Shown here in pieces: positions 5,678 through 13,913 of a stretch of DNA of 14,120 bases. The position numbers and the translations under genes were made by a program. Positions within the stretch are counted from its first letter, which is position 1; each line of letters begins with the position of its first letter. The notes under the pieces are model-generated. The model was not told where the DNA came from and did not search any database. It saw nothing but the letters and a program-made list of their open reading frames with translations. This DNA comes from Thermococcus sp. (GTDB taxonomy: Archaea > Methanobacteriota_B > Thermococci > Thermococcales > Thermococcaceae). The stretch is taken from the NCBI GenBank assembly GCA_027001105.1, contig JALTMZ010000139.1, positions 862 to 14,981 on the forward strand, read 5' to 3'.

Positions 5678-7003
5678 TTACTTTGTAGCCTTCGTTATGC
5701 CCACATCTTTAACCAGCACATAAGGGGTAAATACTGGCGTTCTAACTTCCCACCAGTGAATGTGGTAGAGCTCTTTTCCCAAGGCAGCTATGCTCTCCAA
5801 GATGCGCTGGAAGTTATCGCTTACGCGGATGTTCCTTATCGGCTTAGCGATCTCACCGTTTTCAATTAAGAACGCTCCATCCCTTGGAATCGTCGAGAAG
5901 TCACCGGCAACATAGTTCTGGAACCTTGTGTACCAAACGTTTGTTATGTAAATTCCCCTCCTGACCTCGTTGAAGAGCTCTTCTTTTGAGTAGTCCCCAG
6001 CCTCAAGGTAGATGTTCCAAGCTCTTGGCATTGTTAGACCTGCGTTAGCGGTTGTTTTAGTGTTGTATTTCCTTGCAAGGCTTGTGTTAAGGAGATATGT
6101 CTTCAGAACTCCGTTTTCGATTATCGTTGTTTCTTGGGTTGGAACTCCCTCATCGTCAAATTTCCTCGTACCATAAGCGTTTGGCATGTTGCCCACATCC
6201 TTCAAAACGATATCTTCACTCGCAACTTTCTGCCCAAGCTTGCCAACCAAAAAGCTGAATCCCGCTTCAACAGCAAAAGCCGATGCCATGAAGCTCATGT
6301 ATGAAAGCAGATTTGCGAAGGCTAACGGATCAAAGATAACATCGTATCTACCAGCTTTTCCTTCTTCCGGATTAGCGGCAAGCTTCGCTATCTCTCCAGC
6401 CTTTCTTCCAGCACTTTCTGGGTCGAACTTTTTCAAAACTCTAACTGAGTTCGTCCCATGTCCGCTTGATAGCTCATCGACGAAAGCCCTAACGCTGATT
6501 TCTATGCCTGTCCCCTCATCAAAAGCTTCAACATTGTTGCTTGTCGTTAAATAAAGCTTGTTGTAGTCAGTATATAGAACTCCAGCAACCCTTTTAGCCC
6601 CTTCTTCCAGTGCTGAGTTTATTGCTCTCTCAACGTATTCATTCGGCTCATCAAGTTCGACAATCCCTTTGTCAAAAGTCTCTGGGATGTCTTTATATTC
6701 AAATGGACCCTCTGCTATACCGTAATAGTCCTTCTTCGGTTCCATTGCCTTTGCGGTCTTGAAGAGCATTTTCAGTGTCTCTTCGATTGTTTTTTCATCA
6801 AGGGCTGTGAGCTCTGTTGAGACAAGCCTCTTTTCATATTCAGCAAAAATTGCAGATTTCTGATAGTGCCAATTTTTAGCGACGGTAATCTCGTTGTTTG
6901 CAAATCTGACCTGTCTCCTCTGTGTCCCATATGATAGAACAACAACGTCTCCAAAGCCAATCTCTTCGGCCTTCTTTAAAATGAGCTCATTAACATCAAA
7001 CAT
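5678..7003 (-). CDS. tldE: TldE/PmbA-type subunit of the TldD-TldE metalloprotease
   Basis: TldE is the non-catalytic partner that, with TldD, forms a barrel-shaped protease complex; in E. coli it processes microcin B17 precursor and degrades CcdA. This 441-aa protein shares the TldD fold: an N-terminal half with VRFANNEITVAKNW (about 32-45), and a C-terminal half with RKFDDEGVPTQETTIIENG and PRAWNIYLEAGDYS, parallel to YDDEGV and ANTYLAPGDYS in TldD. It lacks the HExxxH zinc motif, which identifies it as the E subunit. The start (ATG 7001-7003) has GGAGGTGA directly upstream, inside the last codons of tldD, with 4 nt between the genes, so the two are translated together. The natural substrate in archaea is unknown. 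Confidence 0.93.
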   Translation of the reverse strand: MFDVNELILKKAEEIGFGDVVVLSYGTQRRQVRFANNEITVAKNWHYQKSAIFAEYEKRLVSTELTALDEKTIEETLKMLFKTAKAMEPKKDYYGIAEGPFEYKDIPETFDKGIVELDEPNEYVERAINSALEEGAKRVAGVLYTDYNKLYLTTSNNVEAFDEGTGIEISVRAFVDELSSGHGTNSVRVLKKFDPESAGRKAGEIAKLAANPEEGKAGRYDVIFDPLAFANLLSYMSFMASAFAVEAGFSFLVGKLGQKVASEDIVLKDVGNMPNAYGTRKFDDEGVPTQETTIIENGVLKTYLLNTSLARKYNTKTTANAGLTMPRAWNIYLEAGDYSKEELFNEVRRGIYITNVWYTRFQNYVAGDFSTIPRDGAFLIENGEIAKPIRNIRVSDNFQRILESIAALGKELYHIHWWEVRTPVFTPYVLVKDVGITKATK

Positions 7004-7007
7004 CTTC

Positions 7008-8426
7008 TCACCTCCTCAACACAACGTCCCTAAGTCTTGCACTTGCTCCTCCCATCCATACTGGAACTCCCTGGCCGGGTTCACCTTTTCCGCATGTCCC
7101 TGGATAGAATTCAACATCTTTTCCCACTGCGTCAACACTGCTCCACAGACCTTTTGTTGTAATCTCAAGAATAGGTCTCCTTACTGGATGCTTTATTTCA
7201 CCATTTTCAATCAGATAAGCCTCTCTGCCAATATATCTCTGCTGGTACCTCCTGTCGTCAATGTTCCATTCGTTAAAGCTGACCATGTAAACTCCAAGCT
7301 TTACATCTTCAATCAGCTCCTCAAAGGAGTAATCTCCAGGAGCCAAGTAGGTGTTGGCCATTCTCACTATGGGCTCTCTGTCGTAGTTTATCGCCCTTGC
7401 CGCAGCATTAGAGTTAGTATCCAGGTAATAAGCATATTCCCTGTTCATTAAGAACTCAGTTATTATTCCCTCTTTGATTAGGTACCTCGGACGAGCTTTA
7501 ACTCCTTCATCGTCGTACAAGTAAAAGCCCCAGCTGTTTGGTATTGTTGGGTCTTCAATAACGGTTACTGCCTCGCTTCCAATCCTCTCTCCTAACATAT
7601 CTGGCTTGACAAAGCTTTCTCCAGCTTGCGCTGCTTCCCTCCCAAAAATCCTATCCGCTTCATATGGATGTCCAACGCTCTCGTGGACAGCTATTCCTGC
7701 AACTTCTGGACTTATGACAACATCAACTTTCCCTTCTGGTGGCTTCTTTCCTTCTTTTATTAGTCTTTGCAAGGCTTTAACATCATTTAGTGCCCTTTTC
7801 CATGGCTCTGCTCTCTCAATAAGCTCGAGACCACCAGTAAAAGCAGTCTGAACGAACGGAGCCTGCTCAACTTGGCCCTCCTCAAAAACAACCAAGTTGT
7901 ATGTTATTGAAACCCTTGGAATGACACTCTCAACTTTTGCCCCCTCATTGTTGACGAAATACTTATGGGCAATCCAGTCTTGATAGCTCAAGAATCTCAT
8001 TGGGACTTTGATGCCACTGTTCAGAACTTCCTCTTCAATGAGCCTTAGGTACTCCATCTTTTCCTCCCCGGAATAGTCCCTGAAGTCCTTCTTCATTCTT
8101 ACTTCGTAGTAAACCTCATGAAACCTCTCTTCGCTGAACTTTATTGGTATGTTTCTAACTTTTGAAGCAGCCTTTGCAAGCTTAATAGCTTTCTTAACAG
8201 CTTCGCTAACGCTTTCCTTTGTCAGGATATTTGTTGATGCAAATCCCATTCCACCATTTACAAGAACTCTAACTCCAATTCCCCTGTCGGCTCTTATGCC
8301 TACTCCTTCTGGATTGCCGTTCTTCATAACGATATTTACCCCACTATGCTCCTCAAACCTTGCCTCTGCATATTCTGCTCCAAGCTCCAAAGCTTTTTCA
8401 ACAGCAAACTCAACAAGTTCATGCAT
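7008..8426 (-). CDS. tldD: TldD-type zinc metalloprotease (catalytic subunit)
   Basis: The 472-aa product carries the catalytic motif H248-E249-SVG-H253 in AVHESVGHPYEADR, and the third zinc ligand, a late cysteine (C445 in TCGKGEPGQG), matching the E. coli TldD arrangement. The N-terminal domain (1-110) has the family's RADRGIGVRV and GGMGFAST stretches. The complex cuts small or unfolded peptides threaded into its chamber. The ATG at 8424-8426 was chosen: GAGGTG (8433-8438) sits 6 nt upstream, and the GTG three codons earlier lies inside that site. It is first in a two-gene operon with tldE. No modified-peptide precursor, toxin or antitoxin gene was seen next to it, so a housekeeping peptidase role is more likely than peptide maturation. 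Confidence 0.96.
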   Translation of the reverse strand: MHELVEFAVEKALELGAEYAEARFEEHSGVNIVMKNGNPEGVGIRADRGIGVRVLVNGGMGFASTNILTKESVSEAVKKAIKLAKAASKVRNIPIKFSEERFHEVYYEVRMKKDFRDYSGEEKMEYLRLIEEEVLNSGIKVPMRFLSYQDWIAHKYFVNNEGAKVESVIPRVSITYNLVVFEEGQVEQAPFVQTAFTGGLELIERAEPWKRALNDVKALQRLIKEGKKPPEGKVDVVISPEVAGIAVHESVGHPYEADRIFGREAAQAGESFVKPDMLGERIGSEAVTVIEDPTIPNSWGFYLYDDEGVKARPRYLIKEGIITEFLMNREYAYYLDTNSNAAARAINYDREPIVRMANTYLAPGDYSFEELIEDVKLGVYMVSFNEWNIDDRRYQQRYIGREAYLIENGEIKHPVRRPILEITTKGLWSSVDAVGKDVEFYPGTCGKGEPGQGVPVWMGGASARLRDVVLRR

Positions 8427-8465
8427 AGCCTTCACCTCTCATCCATGCATAGAAAAGTACAATCC

Positions 8466-8477
8466 TTAAATATAAAA
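8466..8477 (-). promoter_or_regulatory. Probable TATA box of tldD-tldE
   Basis: Minus strand TTTTATATTTAA preceded by CGAAATGA (BRE-like) lies about 45 nt upstream of the tldD ATG, giving a leader of about 20 nt. Good match to archaeal promoters. Confidence 0.6.
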
Positions 8478-8503
8478 TCATTTCGCTTCGATGAATGTTG
8501 AAA

Positions 8504-8524
8504 TGAAAAACAAAAATAAATAAG
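8504..8524 (-). terminator. Poly-T terminator after the 687-aa secreted protein gene
   Basis: The minus strand carries TTATTTATTTTTGTTTTTC starting about 9 nt past the stop codon at 8533, typical of archaeal T-rich termination. It lies before the tldD promoter, so the two transcripts are separate. Confidence 0.6.
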
Positions 8525-8532
8525 ATAAAGGA

Positions 8533-10596
8533 TCAAATCTCCCCTGCAAGCCAGAGAAGGACGCCCTTAATGAACGGCCAGTTTGTTGTGATATATCTGC
8601 CGTAGTAGTCATCACTTATTGCCTTGCTTGAGCCATAGGCTACAATTCTGCCTTCTCCAACTTCAACTGCCACTGCAACTATCGGCTTTGATCCTCTTTC
8701 CTTTGTAACCTTTCCTGTCTGATCAACGGCATATGAGCTGTCATAGCCTCTGATGAGCCAGACCACATCTCCAGATACATCAAGCGTGTCACCGTTGTAA
8801 TAGAGTTCTGATGTTTCATTGAGGAATTTAGTTGCTGGGTGCTCAAAGTTAAATTCACCAACAAGTGGGAAGTATGGCCTTCCGGTGTTGCGGTCATTAT
8901 CCATGAGCTCATCCTTATTGAATCTGATGCCAAATTCCTCAACAACTTTGTTCAAGCTCTTTGTGTTCACGTATTTGTACCAGTCCCCAAGTATCAGCAG
9001 CCCTCCCCCGTTCTTAACGAATTCTTTAATTGCCTGTGCTTCTTCATCAGTTATGTCAGTCCTTGGGTTTGTTATAATGAGAATGTTGTACTCCTGGAGC
9101 TTTTCGCTTGTTAGTGTTCCACGGTTGATTTCAACTTTCCAGCCAAGCTCTTCTTCAATTTTGTTTATCAAACTGCTCATTTTTTCGTCATTATAGTACT
9201 GGTTGTGTCCCGAGTCTATGAGAACCTTAACAAGCTTTGGAACTGTCACAGTAACATTCTGCACTGTCGTTTCATTTCCACCAGTTACATTCTGCTGCTG
9301 TTGAATCATTGCTTTAACTTGTTCGAGAGTTGAGTTCAGGAGTGGAAGCACGTCGTTAATCATTGAGATTGTTTCCCTGCTTAACAGCGCCACTTTTCTT
9401 ATGTGTGGCATAAGTGGAAGATAATAACCATTCCTTGTATATATCTTGAGGCTTTCATACTTTGAGTATTCTTCATTTATCTGTTGCATGTTGCTTTCAA
9501 TTTTTTCTATTTCATCTTGAAGAGGACCTAAGTCAACATTATACTGCTGGAGCTCTGTCATCAATGCATCGAACTGCTCATAAAGCGGAGAAAGGATCGT
9601 CCAATACTTTTCATAACGGTAGTGGTAGTATGTTACAATGGTAAATGCCACAGTCTGTGGATTTTCATATACAGTAACGGGGACATATTTTTCATCATAT
9701 CCTACAATTTCGGCTCTTATTACTGCATCCCCAGTGGATGACGGAGTCCATGTAATGGCTGTGGAATAGTTCATCCCTGGATCCAAAATTAAGCTTGTAT
9801 TTAACAGGATTTCATCATTTGCATAAATAAGTAATGTTATATTTTCACTGAATATACCGTCGTTCTTTATAAGAACACTAATTGGTGCTGGAACACCTTT
9901 AACAAGGGATCTATCTACATTGAGTTCAGCAATTTTTATATCTGGAATGTACTCCTTTATGTCCTCTGGCCCTCTTGGCTCAATCTTAAAGTTACCATAG
10001 GAATAATAAACTGGACCAACTATATAGTCAAACTTTTGCCCATATTCGGGGGTGTATCTATAAATTAAATCGTCTATCCTAACTGGGCCGCTTCCATCGT
10101 CAACAAGCCACTCGCCATAGCCCAAGTCTGGATCAACTACCGTAACACCAACGACCTTTACCAAAACACTTTCCCATTGCTCTTGTGAAACGTTTCCCGT
10201 TGGAAGAACAACCGGTTCTGGGACTGGTGCCGTGCCAAGTACCTTAACGTAATCCCCATATTTGGGATTAACCGAGATTTCAGTTAATCCATAGTATTCC
10301 TTGACATACCCTCTAACCTCTACAAGATCTCCAATTTGAACCGAAGGTGTTGAGCCCAAATACACATAAATTCCCGTCCAAGGACCTGTTCCGTTTTGTA
10401 TAAAAAATCCTTTTGAAGCAACTGCTGTTACCACACCAGTTGTAATCACTGTTTGGTACACATAGGGTGAGCTACTACTGTACCCTTGTATTTCAGGTAT
10501 TGGAACATATGTTGCTGCATTTACAAAGCCTATTGTACTTACTGGAACTATGCTCAAAATCATTACAATAATCAAAAACAGACTCCACCTCTTCAT
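8533..10596 (-). CDS. Secreted multidomain protein: two OB-like domains, CARDB-like, helical, GATase/DUF4350-like
   Basis: A 687-aa exported protein of unknown function. Residues 1-27 are a signal peptide (KR, hydrophobic core, VNA then A28). Residues about 46-120 form an OB-fold like those on extracellular nucleases (TGVVTAV, GFFIQNGTGPWTGIYVYLG, VQIGDLVEVRGYV); 138-215 form a second one (VVGVTVV, WLVDDGSGPVRIDD, YSYGNFKIEPRGPEDI). Residues 218-310 resemble a CARDB/Ig domain (KIAELNVD, WTPSSTGDAVIRAEI). Residues 325-435 are helical, partly coiled-coil, ending in QQQQ. Residues 455-600 look like a GATase-1/DUF4350 Rossmann-type domain (VKVLIDSGHNQYYNDEKM, YNILIITNPRTDIT, FVKNGGGLLILGDWY), and 635-687 complete it (VGEGRIVAYGSSK). 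Ten N-x-S/T sequons agree with surface glycosylation. No C-terminal membrane anchor is visible, and no nuclease domain. It has its own promoter and terminator. A role in binding extracellular polymers is a guess. Confidence 0.85.
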   Translation of the reverse strand: MKRWSLFLIIVMILSIVPVSTIGFVNAATYVPIPEIQGYSSSSPYVYQTVITTGVVTAVASKGFFIQNGTGPWTGIYVYLGSTPSVQIGDLVEVRGYVKEYYGLTEISVNPKYGDYVKVLGTAPVPEPVVLPTGNVSQEQWESVLVKVVGVTVVDPDLGYGEWLVDDGSGPVRIDDLIYRYTPEYGQKFDYIVGPVYYSYGNFKIEPRGPEDIKEYIPDIKIAELNVDRSLVKGVPAPISVLIKNDGIFSENITLLIYANDEILLNTSLILDPGMNYSTAITWTPSSTGDAVIRAEIVGYDEKYVPVTVYENPQTVAFTIVTYYHYRYEKYWTILSPLYEQFDALMTELQQYNVDLGPLQDEIEKIESNMQQINEEYSKYESLKIYTRNGYYLPLMPHIRKVALLSRETISMINDVLPLLNSTLEQVKAMIQQQQNVTGGNETTVQNVTVTVPKLVKVLIDSGHNQYYNDEKMSSLINKIEEELGWKVEINRGTLTSEKLQEYNILIITNPRTDITDEEAQAIKEFVKNGGGLLILGDWYKYVNTKSLNKVVEEFGIRFNKDELMDNDRNTGRPYFPLVGEFNFEHPATKFLNETSELYYNGDTLDVSGDVVWLIRGYDSSYAVDQTGKVTKERGSKPIVAVAVEVGEGRIVAYGSSKAISDDYYGRYITTNWPFIKGVLLWLAGEI

Positions 10597-10627
10597 AGCA
10601 TCACCAAAATTTTAAAAACGCTCCTAA

Positions 10628-10637
10628 GTATAAATAA
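10628..10637 (-). promoter_or_regulatory. Probable TATA box of the secreted protein gene
   Basis: Minus strand TTATTTATAC preceded by GGAAAAG (BRE-like) is about 32 nt upstream of the ATG at 10596, with GGTGAT as ribosome site at 10601-10606. The leader would be very short. Confidence 0.5.
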
Positions 10638-10669
10638 CTTTTCCCAATGCTTTTGTATCACCAGCAGTG

Positions 10670-10718
10670 TATATATAGCTGCATTAGACAACAAAAAAGC
10701 AACAAAAGGAATAAAAAG
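10670..10718 (+). promoter_or_regulatory. Promoter region of the adenosyltransferase gene (two candidate TATA boxes)
   Basis: AATAAAAAG (10710-10718), preceded by ACAAAAGG, would place the transcript start near 10738 and give a short leader with GGTGAT at 10741. TATATATA (10670-10677) would start near 10700. The first fits the usual spacing better. The 153-nt gap 10597-10749 holds only these and the divergent promoter; I saw no RNA gene. Confidence 0.45.
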
Positions 10719-10749
10719 ATCAAGGCTTTTAACTGGACTTGGTGATCAT

Positions 10750-11274
10750 ATGCCAATCACAACAAGAACTGGTGATAAAGGGACTACTGGAATCTTTACT
10801 GGAGAAAGACTGGCAAAGTTCTCCCCAATCATTGAAGCCAACGGGACAATTGATGAAGCAAGCTCTTTTCTTGGAGAAGCAAAGCACTACATTGAGGATA
10901 AGGAGCTTAGAGGCATTGTAGAGAAAGTTCAGATTGATTTGTATTCCCTCATGGCAGAGATAGCAAGCAAAGGCAAATACAAGAAGATTGGAGAAAAAGA
11001 GGTAGAATGGATGGAAAACTTGATTAAAAAATTCGAGGACGAGGTTCAGCTAAAAGCCTTTGTAATCCCCGGCTCAACAATAGCGAGCGCAAAACTTGAC
11101 GTCTGTAGGGCTGTTGTGAGGAGAGCAGAGAGAAAAGTTGCAAGGCTCCTTCTGGAATATGGATTTGGGGAAGATGCCCTAAAATACCTCAACCGCTTAA
11201 GCGACTTGTTGTTTATTATGGCGCGCTATATTGAGTGGAAAGAGGGCAAACTCAGATATGCAAAAGCTGAGTGA
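10750..11274 (+). CDS. pduO: Cob(I)alamin adenosyltransferase, PduO type
   Basis: The enzyme transfers the adenosyl group of ATP to cob(I)alamin, making coenzyme B12. In Thermococcales a likely user is class II ribonucleotide reductase, and possibly methylmalonyl-CoA mutase. The 174-aa product has the N-terminal ATP motif [10 protein letters not shown] (5-14), [13 protein letters not shown] (30-42, with D35), the core [12 protein letters not shown] (119-130) and [16 protein letters not shown] (145-160), and is otherwise a helical bundle. Length is normal. The ATG has GGTGAT 3 nt upstream. A longer open frame reaching back past the promoter region is spurious: its extra N-terminus is antisense to the secreted protein gene. 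The stop lies 5 nt before the racemase ATG, so the two are probably one operon. Confidence 0.93.
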   Translation: MPITTRTGDKGTTGIFTGERLAKFSPIIEANGTIDEASSFLGEAKHYIEDKELRGIVEKVQIDLYSLMAEIASKGKYKKIGEKEVEWMENLIKKFEDEVQLKAFVIPGSTIASAKLDVCRAVVRRAERKVARLLLEYGFGEDALKYLNRLSDLLFIMARYIEWKEGKLRYAKAE

Positions 11275-11279
11275 TTAAA

Positions 11280-11972
11280 ATGGGGAAGGAAAAAGTAATA
11301 GGCATCCTTGGCGGTATGGGTCCCATGGCAACTGTTGAGTTATTTAAAAGAATAGTCCTGAAAACCCCAGCAAAAAGAGACCAAGATCATCCAAGGATTA
11401 TAATCTACAACAATCCAAAAATTCCCGATAGGACAGCCTACATTCTCGGCAAAGGTGAAAATCCCCTGCCAGAACTCATTGACAGTGCAAAAAAGCTTGA
11501 AAGCTGGGGAGCAGATTTTATAATAATGCCCTGCAACACGGCACACTTCTTTGCCGATGAGATCCAGAGAGCAATAAACATCCCGCTAATCAACATGATT
11601 GAGGAAACTGCCGAATATGTTAGGCAGAGAGGAATTAAACGAGTTGGACTGCTGGCAACGACAGGAACAGTGGTTAGTGGAATCTACCAGAAAGCTCTGG
11701 AAAAGAGGGGCATAAAAGTGATAATACCAGATAAGGAAGAGCAAGAAAAAGTCATGAGGGGCATCTATGAGGGGATCAAAGCTAACAAGTTCGAGTTTGG
11801 GAGAGAACTCCTGCTGGAGATAGCTAAAAAGCTTGAAAAGGAAAGTGAAGGCATCATAGCTGGCTGCACTGAGGTAAGTGTTGCGCTGAAATCTGAGGAC
11901 CTGGAAGTCCCTCTAATTGACCCGATGGATGTTATAGCCGAAAAAGCTGTAAAGCTTGCTCTGAATCTCTAA
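11280..11972 (+). CDS. Aspartate/glutamate racemase family protein (aspartate racemase)
   Basis: A PLP-independent two-base racemase interconverting L- and D-aspartate. The 230-aa product closely follows the Pyrococcus horikoshii aspartate racemase as I remember it: [15 protein letters not shown] (8-22), [11 protein letters not shown] (28-38), first catalytic cysteine C85 in [18 protein letters not shown] (124-134), second catalytic cysteine C196 in IAGCTEVS, and [11 protein letters not shown]. Both cysteines are intact. The ATG at 11280 is preferred: GTGAT lies just upstream; a GTG at 11271 overlaps the adenosyltransferase stop. The gene's TAA overlaps the CorA stop on the other strand, and its best T-run (TTTTCTTTT, 11981-11989) lies inside the corA coding end. 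A D-aspartate role in the cell is not clear; free D-Asp has been reported in hyperthermophilic archaea. Confidence 0.92.
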   Translation: MGKEKVIGILGGMGPMATVELFKRIVLKTPAKRDQDHPRIIIYNNPKIPDRTAYILGKGENPLPELIDSAKKLESWGADFIIMPCNTAHFFADEIQRAINIPLINMIEETAEYVRQRGIKRVGLLATTGTVVSGIYQKALEKRGIKVIIPDKEEQEKVMRGIYEGIKANKFEFGRELLLEIAKKLEKESEGIIAGCTEVSVALKSEDLEVPLIDPMDVIAEKAVKLALNL

Positions 11973-12937
11973 AGCCAACCTTTTCTTTTGAAATAGTAGA
12001 GCATGCTAAGTGATATCATTAACATAACCAGCAGAACTGCAGGGTATCCATAACGCCAAGTCAGCTCCGGCATATATCGGAAGTTCATGCCGTATAGTCC
12101 GGTTATAAAGGTCAGAGGTATGAAAATTGTTGAAATTACCGTTAGCACCCTCATGATTTCATTTATTCTCATTGAGATCGTGGAGTAGTAAATATCTATG
12201 AGACCATTCGCCATCTCACGCTGGCTTTCTATTAGGTCAAGAACTTCCAGAACGTGAGCATTAAGCTCTCTAAGATACGGCTTTGTGTCTTCTTCAAAGA
12301 ACCTTGTACCTTCAAGCTGTAGCTCCCTAAAGACCTCAAGCAGGGGAAAAATAGCACGCCTCATAAAGAGAATTCTTCTGCGTATTGTGTGAATTTTCCT
12401 GAGCATTTCTCTGTCGCTGTTGCGGAGTATTTTATCTTCTATTGCCTCCATTTTTGCATTTATCTTATCCAAAATTGGGATATAGTTGTTAATCACTGCA
12501 TCGAGGAGGAGAAAAATCAAATAATCGGCTTTTTTCTCCCTAACAAGACCTTCTCCTTTTCTAATGCTTTCCCTAATGGAGTTAAAAACATCACCCTTTA
12601 CTTCCTGCAGAGTTATCACGTAGTTATCCTTCAGAAATATTGCAGTTTTCTCCCTTTTTAATCCTCCAGAGGACTCATAGACCTGATAGATGAGGATAAA
12701 CATATAATCTCCGAAAATTTCGACCCTTGGCATGCTTTTTGAACGAAGGATCAACCTTATTGAGGTGCCATAAAAACCAAAAATGTTCTTTAATTCGTCC
12801 AGATAAGCAATACCATCAATGTTTACCCACACCACAGGATAGTCCTTGTAATTAAGGACCTCTTCAAGACTTTCAAGCCTCTTTTCCGTGAATTTATTCT
12901 TTGAATATGCAAAGAGCGTAATCTGCGGATTCTCCAT
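11969..12937 (-). CDS. corA: CorA-family divalent metal ion transporter
   Basis: CorA is a homopentameric Mg2+ (or Co2+/Ni2+) channel in the cell membrane. The 322-aa product has an N-terminal cytoplasmic alpha/beta domain (about 1-125: [30 protein letters not shown]), a long charged helical stalk (about 130-255) and two C-terminal membrane helices (about 260-279 and 299-316). The first ends in the signature Y-G283-M-N285-F, the selectivity filter. The tail is basic (FKRKGWL). The ATG (12935-12937) has AGGTG 6 nt upstream; the GTG three codons earlier lies in that site. Its TAG overlaps the racemase TAA tail to tail. It is probably monocistronic. Which ion is carried cannot be told. Confidence 0.95.
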   Translation of the reverse strand: MENPQITLFAYSKNKFTEKRLESLEEVLNYKDYPVVWVNIDGIAYLDELKNIFGFYGTSIRLILRSKSMPRVEIFGDYMFILIYQVYESSGGLKREKTAIFLKDNYVITLQEVKGDVFNSIRESIRKGEGLVREKKADYLIFLLLDAVINNYIPILDKINAKMEAIEDKILRNSDREMLRKIHTIRRRILFMRRAIFPLLEVFRELQLEGTRFFEEDTKPYLRELNAHVLEVLDLIESQREMANGLIDIYYSTISMRINEIMRVLTVISTIFIPLTFITGLYGMNFRYMPELTWRYGYPAVLLVMLMISLSMLYYFKRKGWL

Positions 12938-12993
12938 TTTCAACACCTACTGATACTCAGCAAAGGCGCCACCAGAAAATTAGGAACTCAAGG

Positions 12994-13001
12994 TAATTAT
13001 G
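12994..13001 (-). promoter_or_regulatory. Candidate TATA box of corA
   Basis: Minus strand CATAATTA preceded by GGAAAAG (BRE-like) is about 60 nt upstream of the corA ATG, giving a leader of roughly 35 nt. The match is modest. Confidence 0.4.
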
Positions 13002-13014
13002 CTTTTCCATAATT

Positions 13015-13022
13015 GTTATTTA
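13015..13022 (+). promoter_or_regulatory. Candidate TATA box of the M29-like gene
   Basis: GTTATTTA, preceded by CCATAATT, lies about 37 nt upstream of the ATG at 13055, so transcription would begin near 13043, next to the AGGTGG ribosome site (13045-13050). Weak consensus but good spacing. It is back to back with the corA promoter. Confidence 0.35.
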
Positions 13023-13054
13023 GAACTAAAAACAAATCTTGCTTAGGTGGTTCT

Positions 13055-13900
13055 ATGAAGCTAAGAGATGTCTCAAAGGTAGCCATGCATGAAGTTCTTG
13101 ATGTTCAGAAAGGTGAGGAAGTCCTGATAATAACTAACCCTGGAGAAGTCCTGGATATCTCACTGAGCCTTTTCAGTGCTGCTAAAGAATTTCACGCCAA
13201 GCCTACTATCATTATTCAAGAGCCAAAGACTTCACTTGAATTTGCAGAGCGAAGTGTAATTGAGGCTATAAAAAGTGAACCGGACATAGTGATCTCAATA
13301 ACCGAGAAAAAGTTAGGTAAAGATGCATTCGGATTAAATATCGGATATATAGGCAGGGATAACCAAAAATATACCCACATTTTTGAAAAGCTTCTCTGGG
13401 GGGATAAGAGAATTCGCTCCTTCTGGAGCCCGGGAATCACTATAGACATGTATTTGAGGGCTGTTCCAATTGATTATGAGAGGCTTAGGCATGAGGCACA
13501 AGTCTTAGCTGAAATTCTTGATAAAGGGAAAGAAGTACATGTAGCTACTGAAAAAGGAACAGATTTGTGGATAAACATTAAAGGAAGAAAAGCATTCAAA
13601 GACGACGGTGATTTTAGAAAACCAGGAAAAGGCGGCAACTTGCCCGCTGGAGAGGTATTCATTTCTCCCGCAGTTGGAAAAAGTGAGGGAGTGATAGTTT
13701 TTGACGGAACTATGGGATTGGGAGGAGAAAGCGTACTTCCCAAAAATCCTGTAAAAGTATATGTCAAAGAAGGTTTTGTGCAGAAGATTGAAGGTAAAGA
13801 AGAAGTTAATGATTTTCTGAAAGAAGTTTTGAAAAAAATATCTATTTTTGGAAAAGATGAAATCCCTTTTTTACCCAAGTATAGAATAATAACCTTATGA
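13055..13900 (+). CDS. M29-like (AmpS/aminopeptidase T) protein, C-terminally shortened
   Basis: The 281-aa product resembles COG2309 thermophilic metalloaminopeptidases: VQKGEEVLIIT (17-27), a Rossmann-like N-terminal half, GTDLWINIKGRK (168-179), GGNLPAGEVFISP (193-205, with E200 at the position of the first metal-binding Glu) and KVYVKEGFVQKIEGKEE (234-250). Full-length relatives then continue with an ELGIGxNP helix, an EDEK...GTxHIAxG segment and a terminal HxD, which carry the other metal ligands. None of these is present here: after about residue 255 the chain runs into an unrelated tail (KISIFGKDEIPFLPKYRIITL) and stops. I looked in all three forward frames after 13800 and did not see the missing segments. 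The 3' part is AT-rich (about 24% GC after 13801, against about 49% at 13621-13740). ATG with AGGTGG 4 nt upstream. It may be inactive as a peptidase, or a shortened protein with another role. Confidence 0.75.
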   Translation: MKLRDVSKVAMHEVLDVQKGEEVLIITNPGEVLDISLSLFSAAKEFHAKPTIIIQEPKTSLEFAERSVIEAIKSEPDIVISITEKKLGKDAFGLNIGYIGRDNQKYTHIFEKLLWGDKRIRSFWSPGITIDMYLRAVPIDYERLRHEAQVLAEILDKGKEVHVATEKGTDLWINIKGRKAFKDDGDFRKPGKGGNLPAGEVFISPAVGKSEGVIVFDGTMGLGGESVLPKNPVKVYVKEGFVQKIEGKEEVNDFLKEVLKKISIFGKDEIPFLPKYRIITL

Positions 13901-13913
13901 TAGAGGTGGAATG

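Noticed and set aside
8439..8450. Three-codon upstream frame (ATG CAT GGA TGA) before tldD
   Set aside because: It lies at or before the predicted transcript start and has no ribosome site; probably chance.
6186..8469. Several plus-strand frames of 80-185 codons opposite tldE and tldD
   Set aside because: All are antisense to well-conserved coding sequence, are Ser/Thr/Pro-rich as expected for mirror frames, and have no promoter or ribosome site.
10486..10749. In-frame upstream extension of the adenosyltransferase to a 262-aa protein
   Set aside because: The extra N-terminus is antisense to the secreted protein gene and crosses both promoters. The family starts at [11 protein letters not shown], and GGTGAT precedes that ATG.
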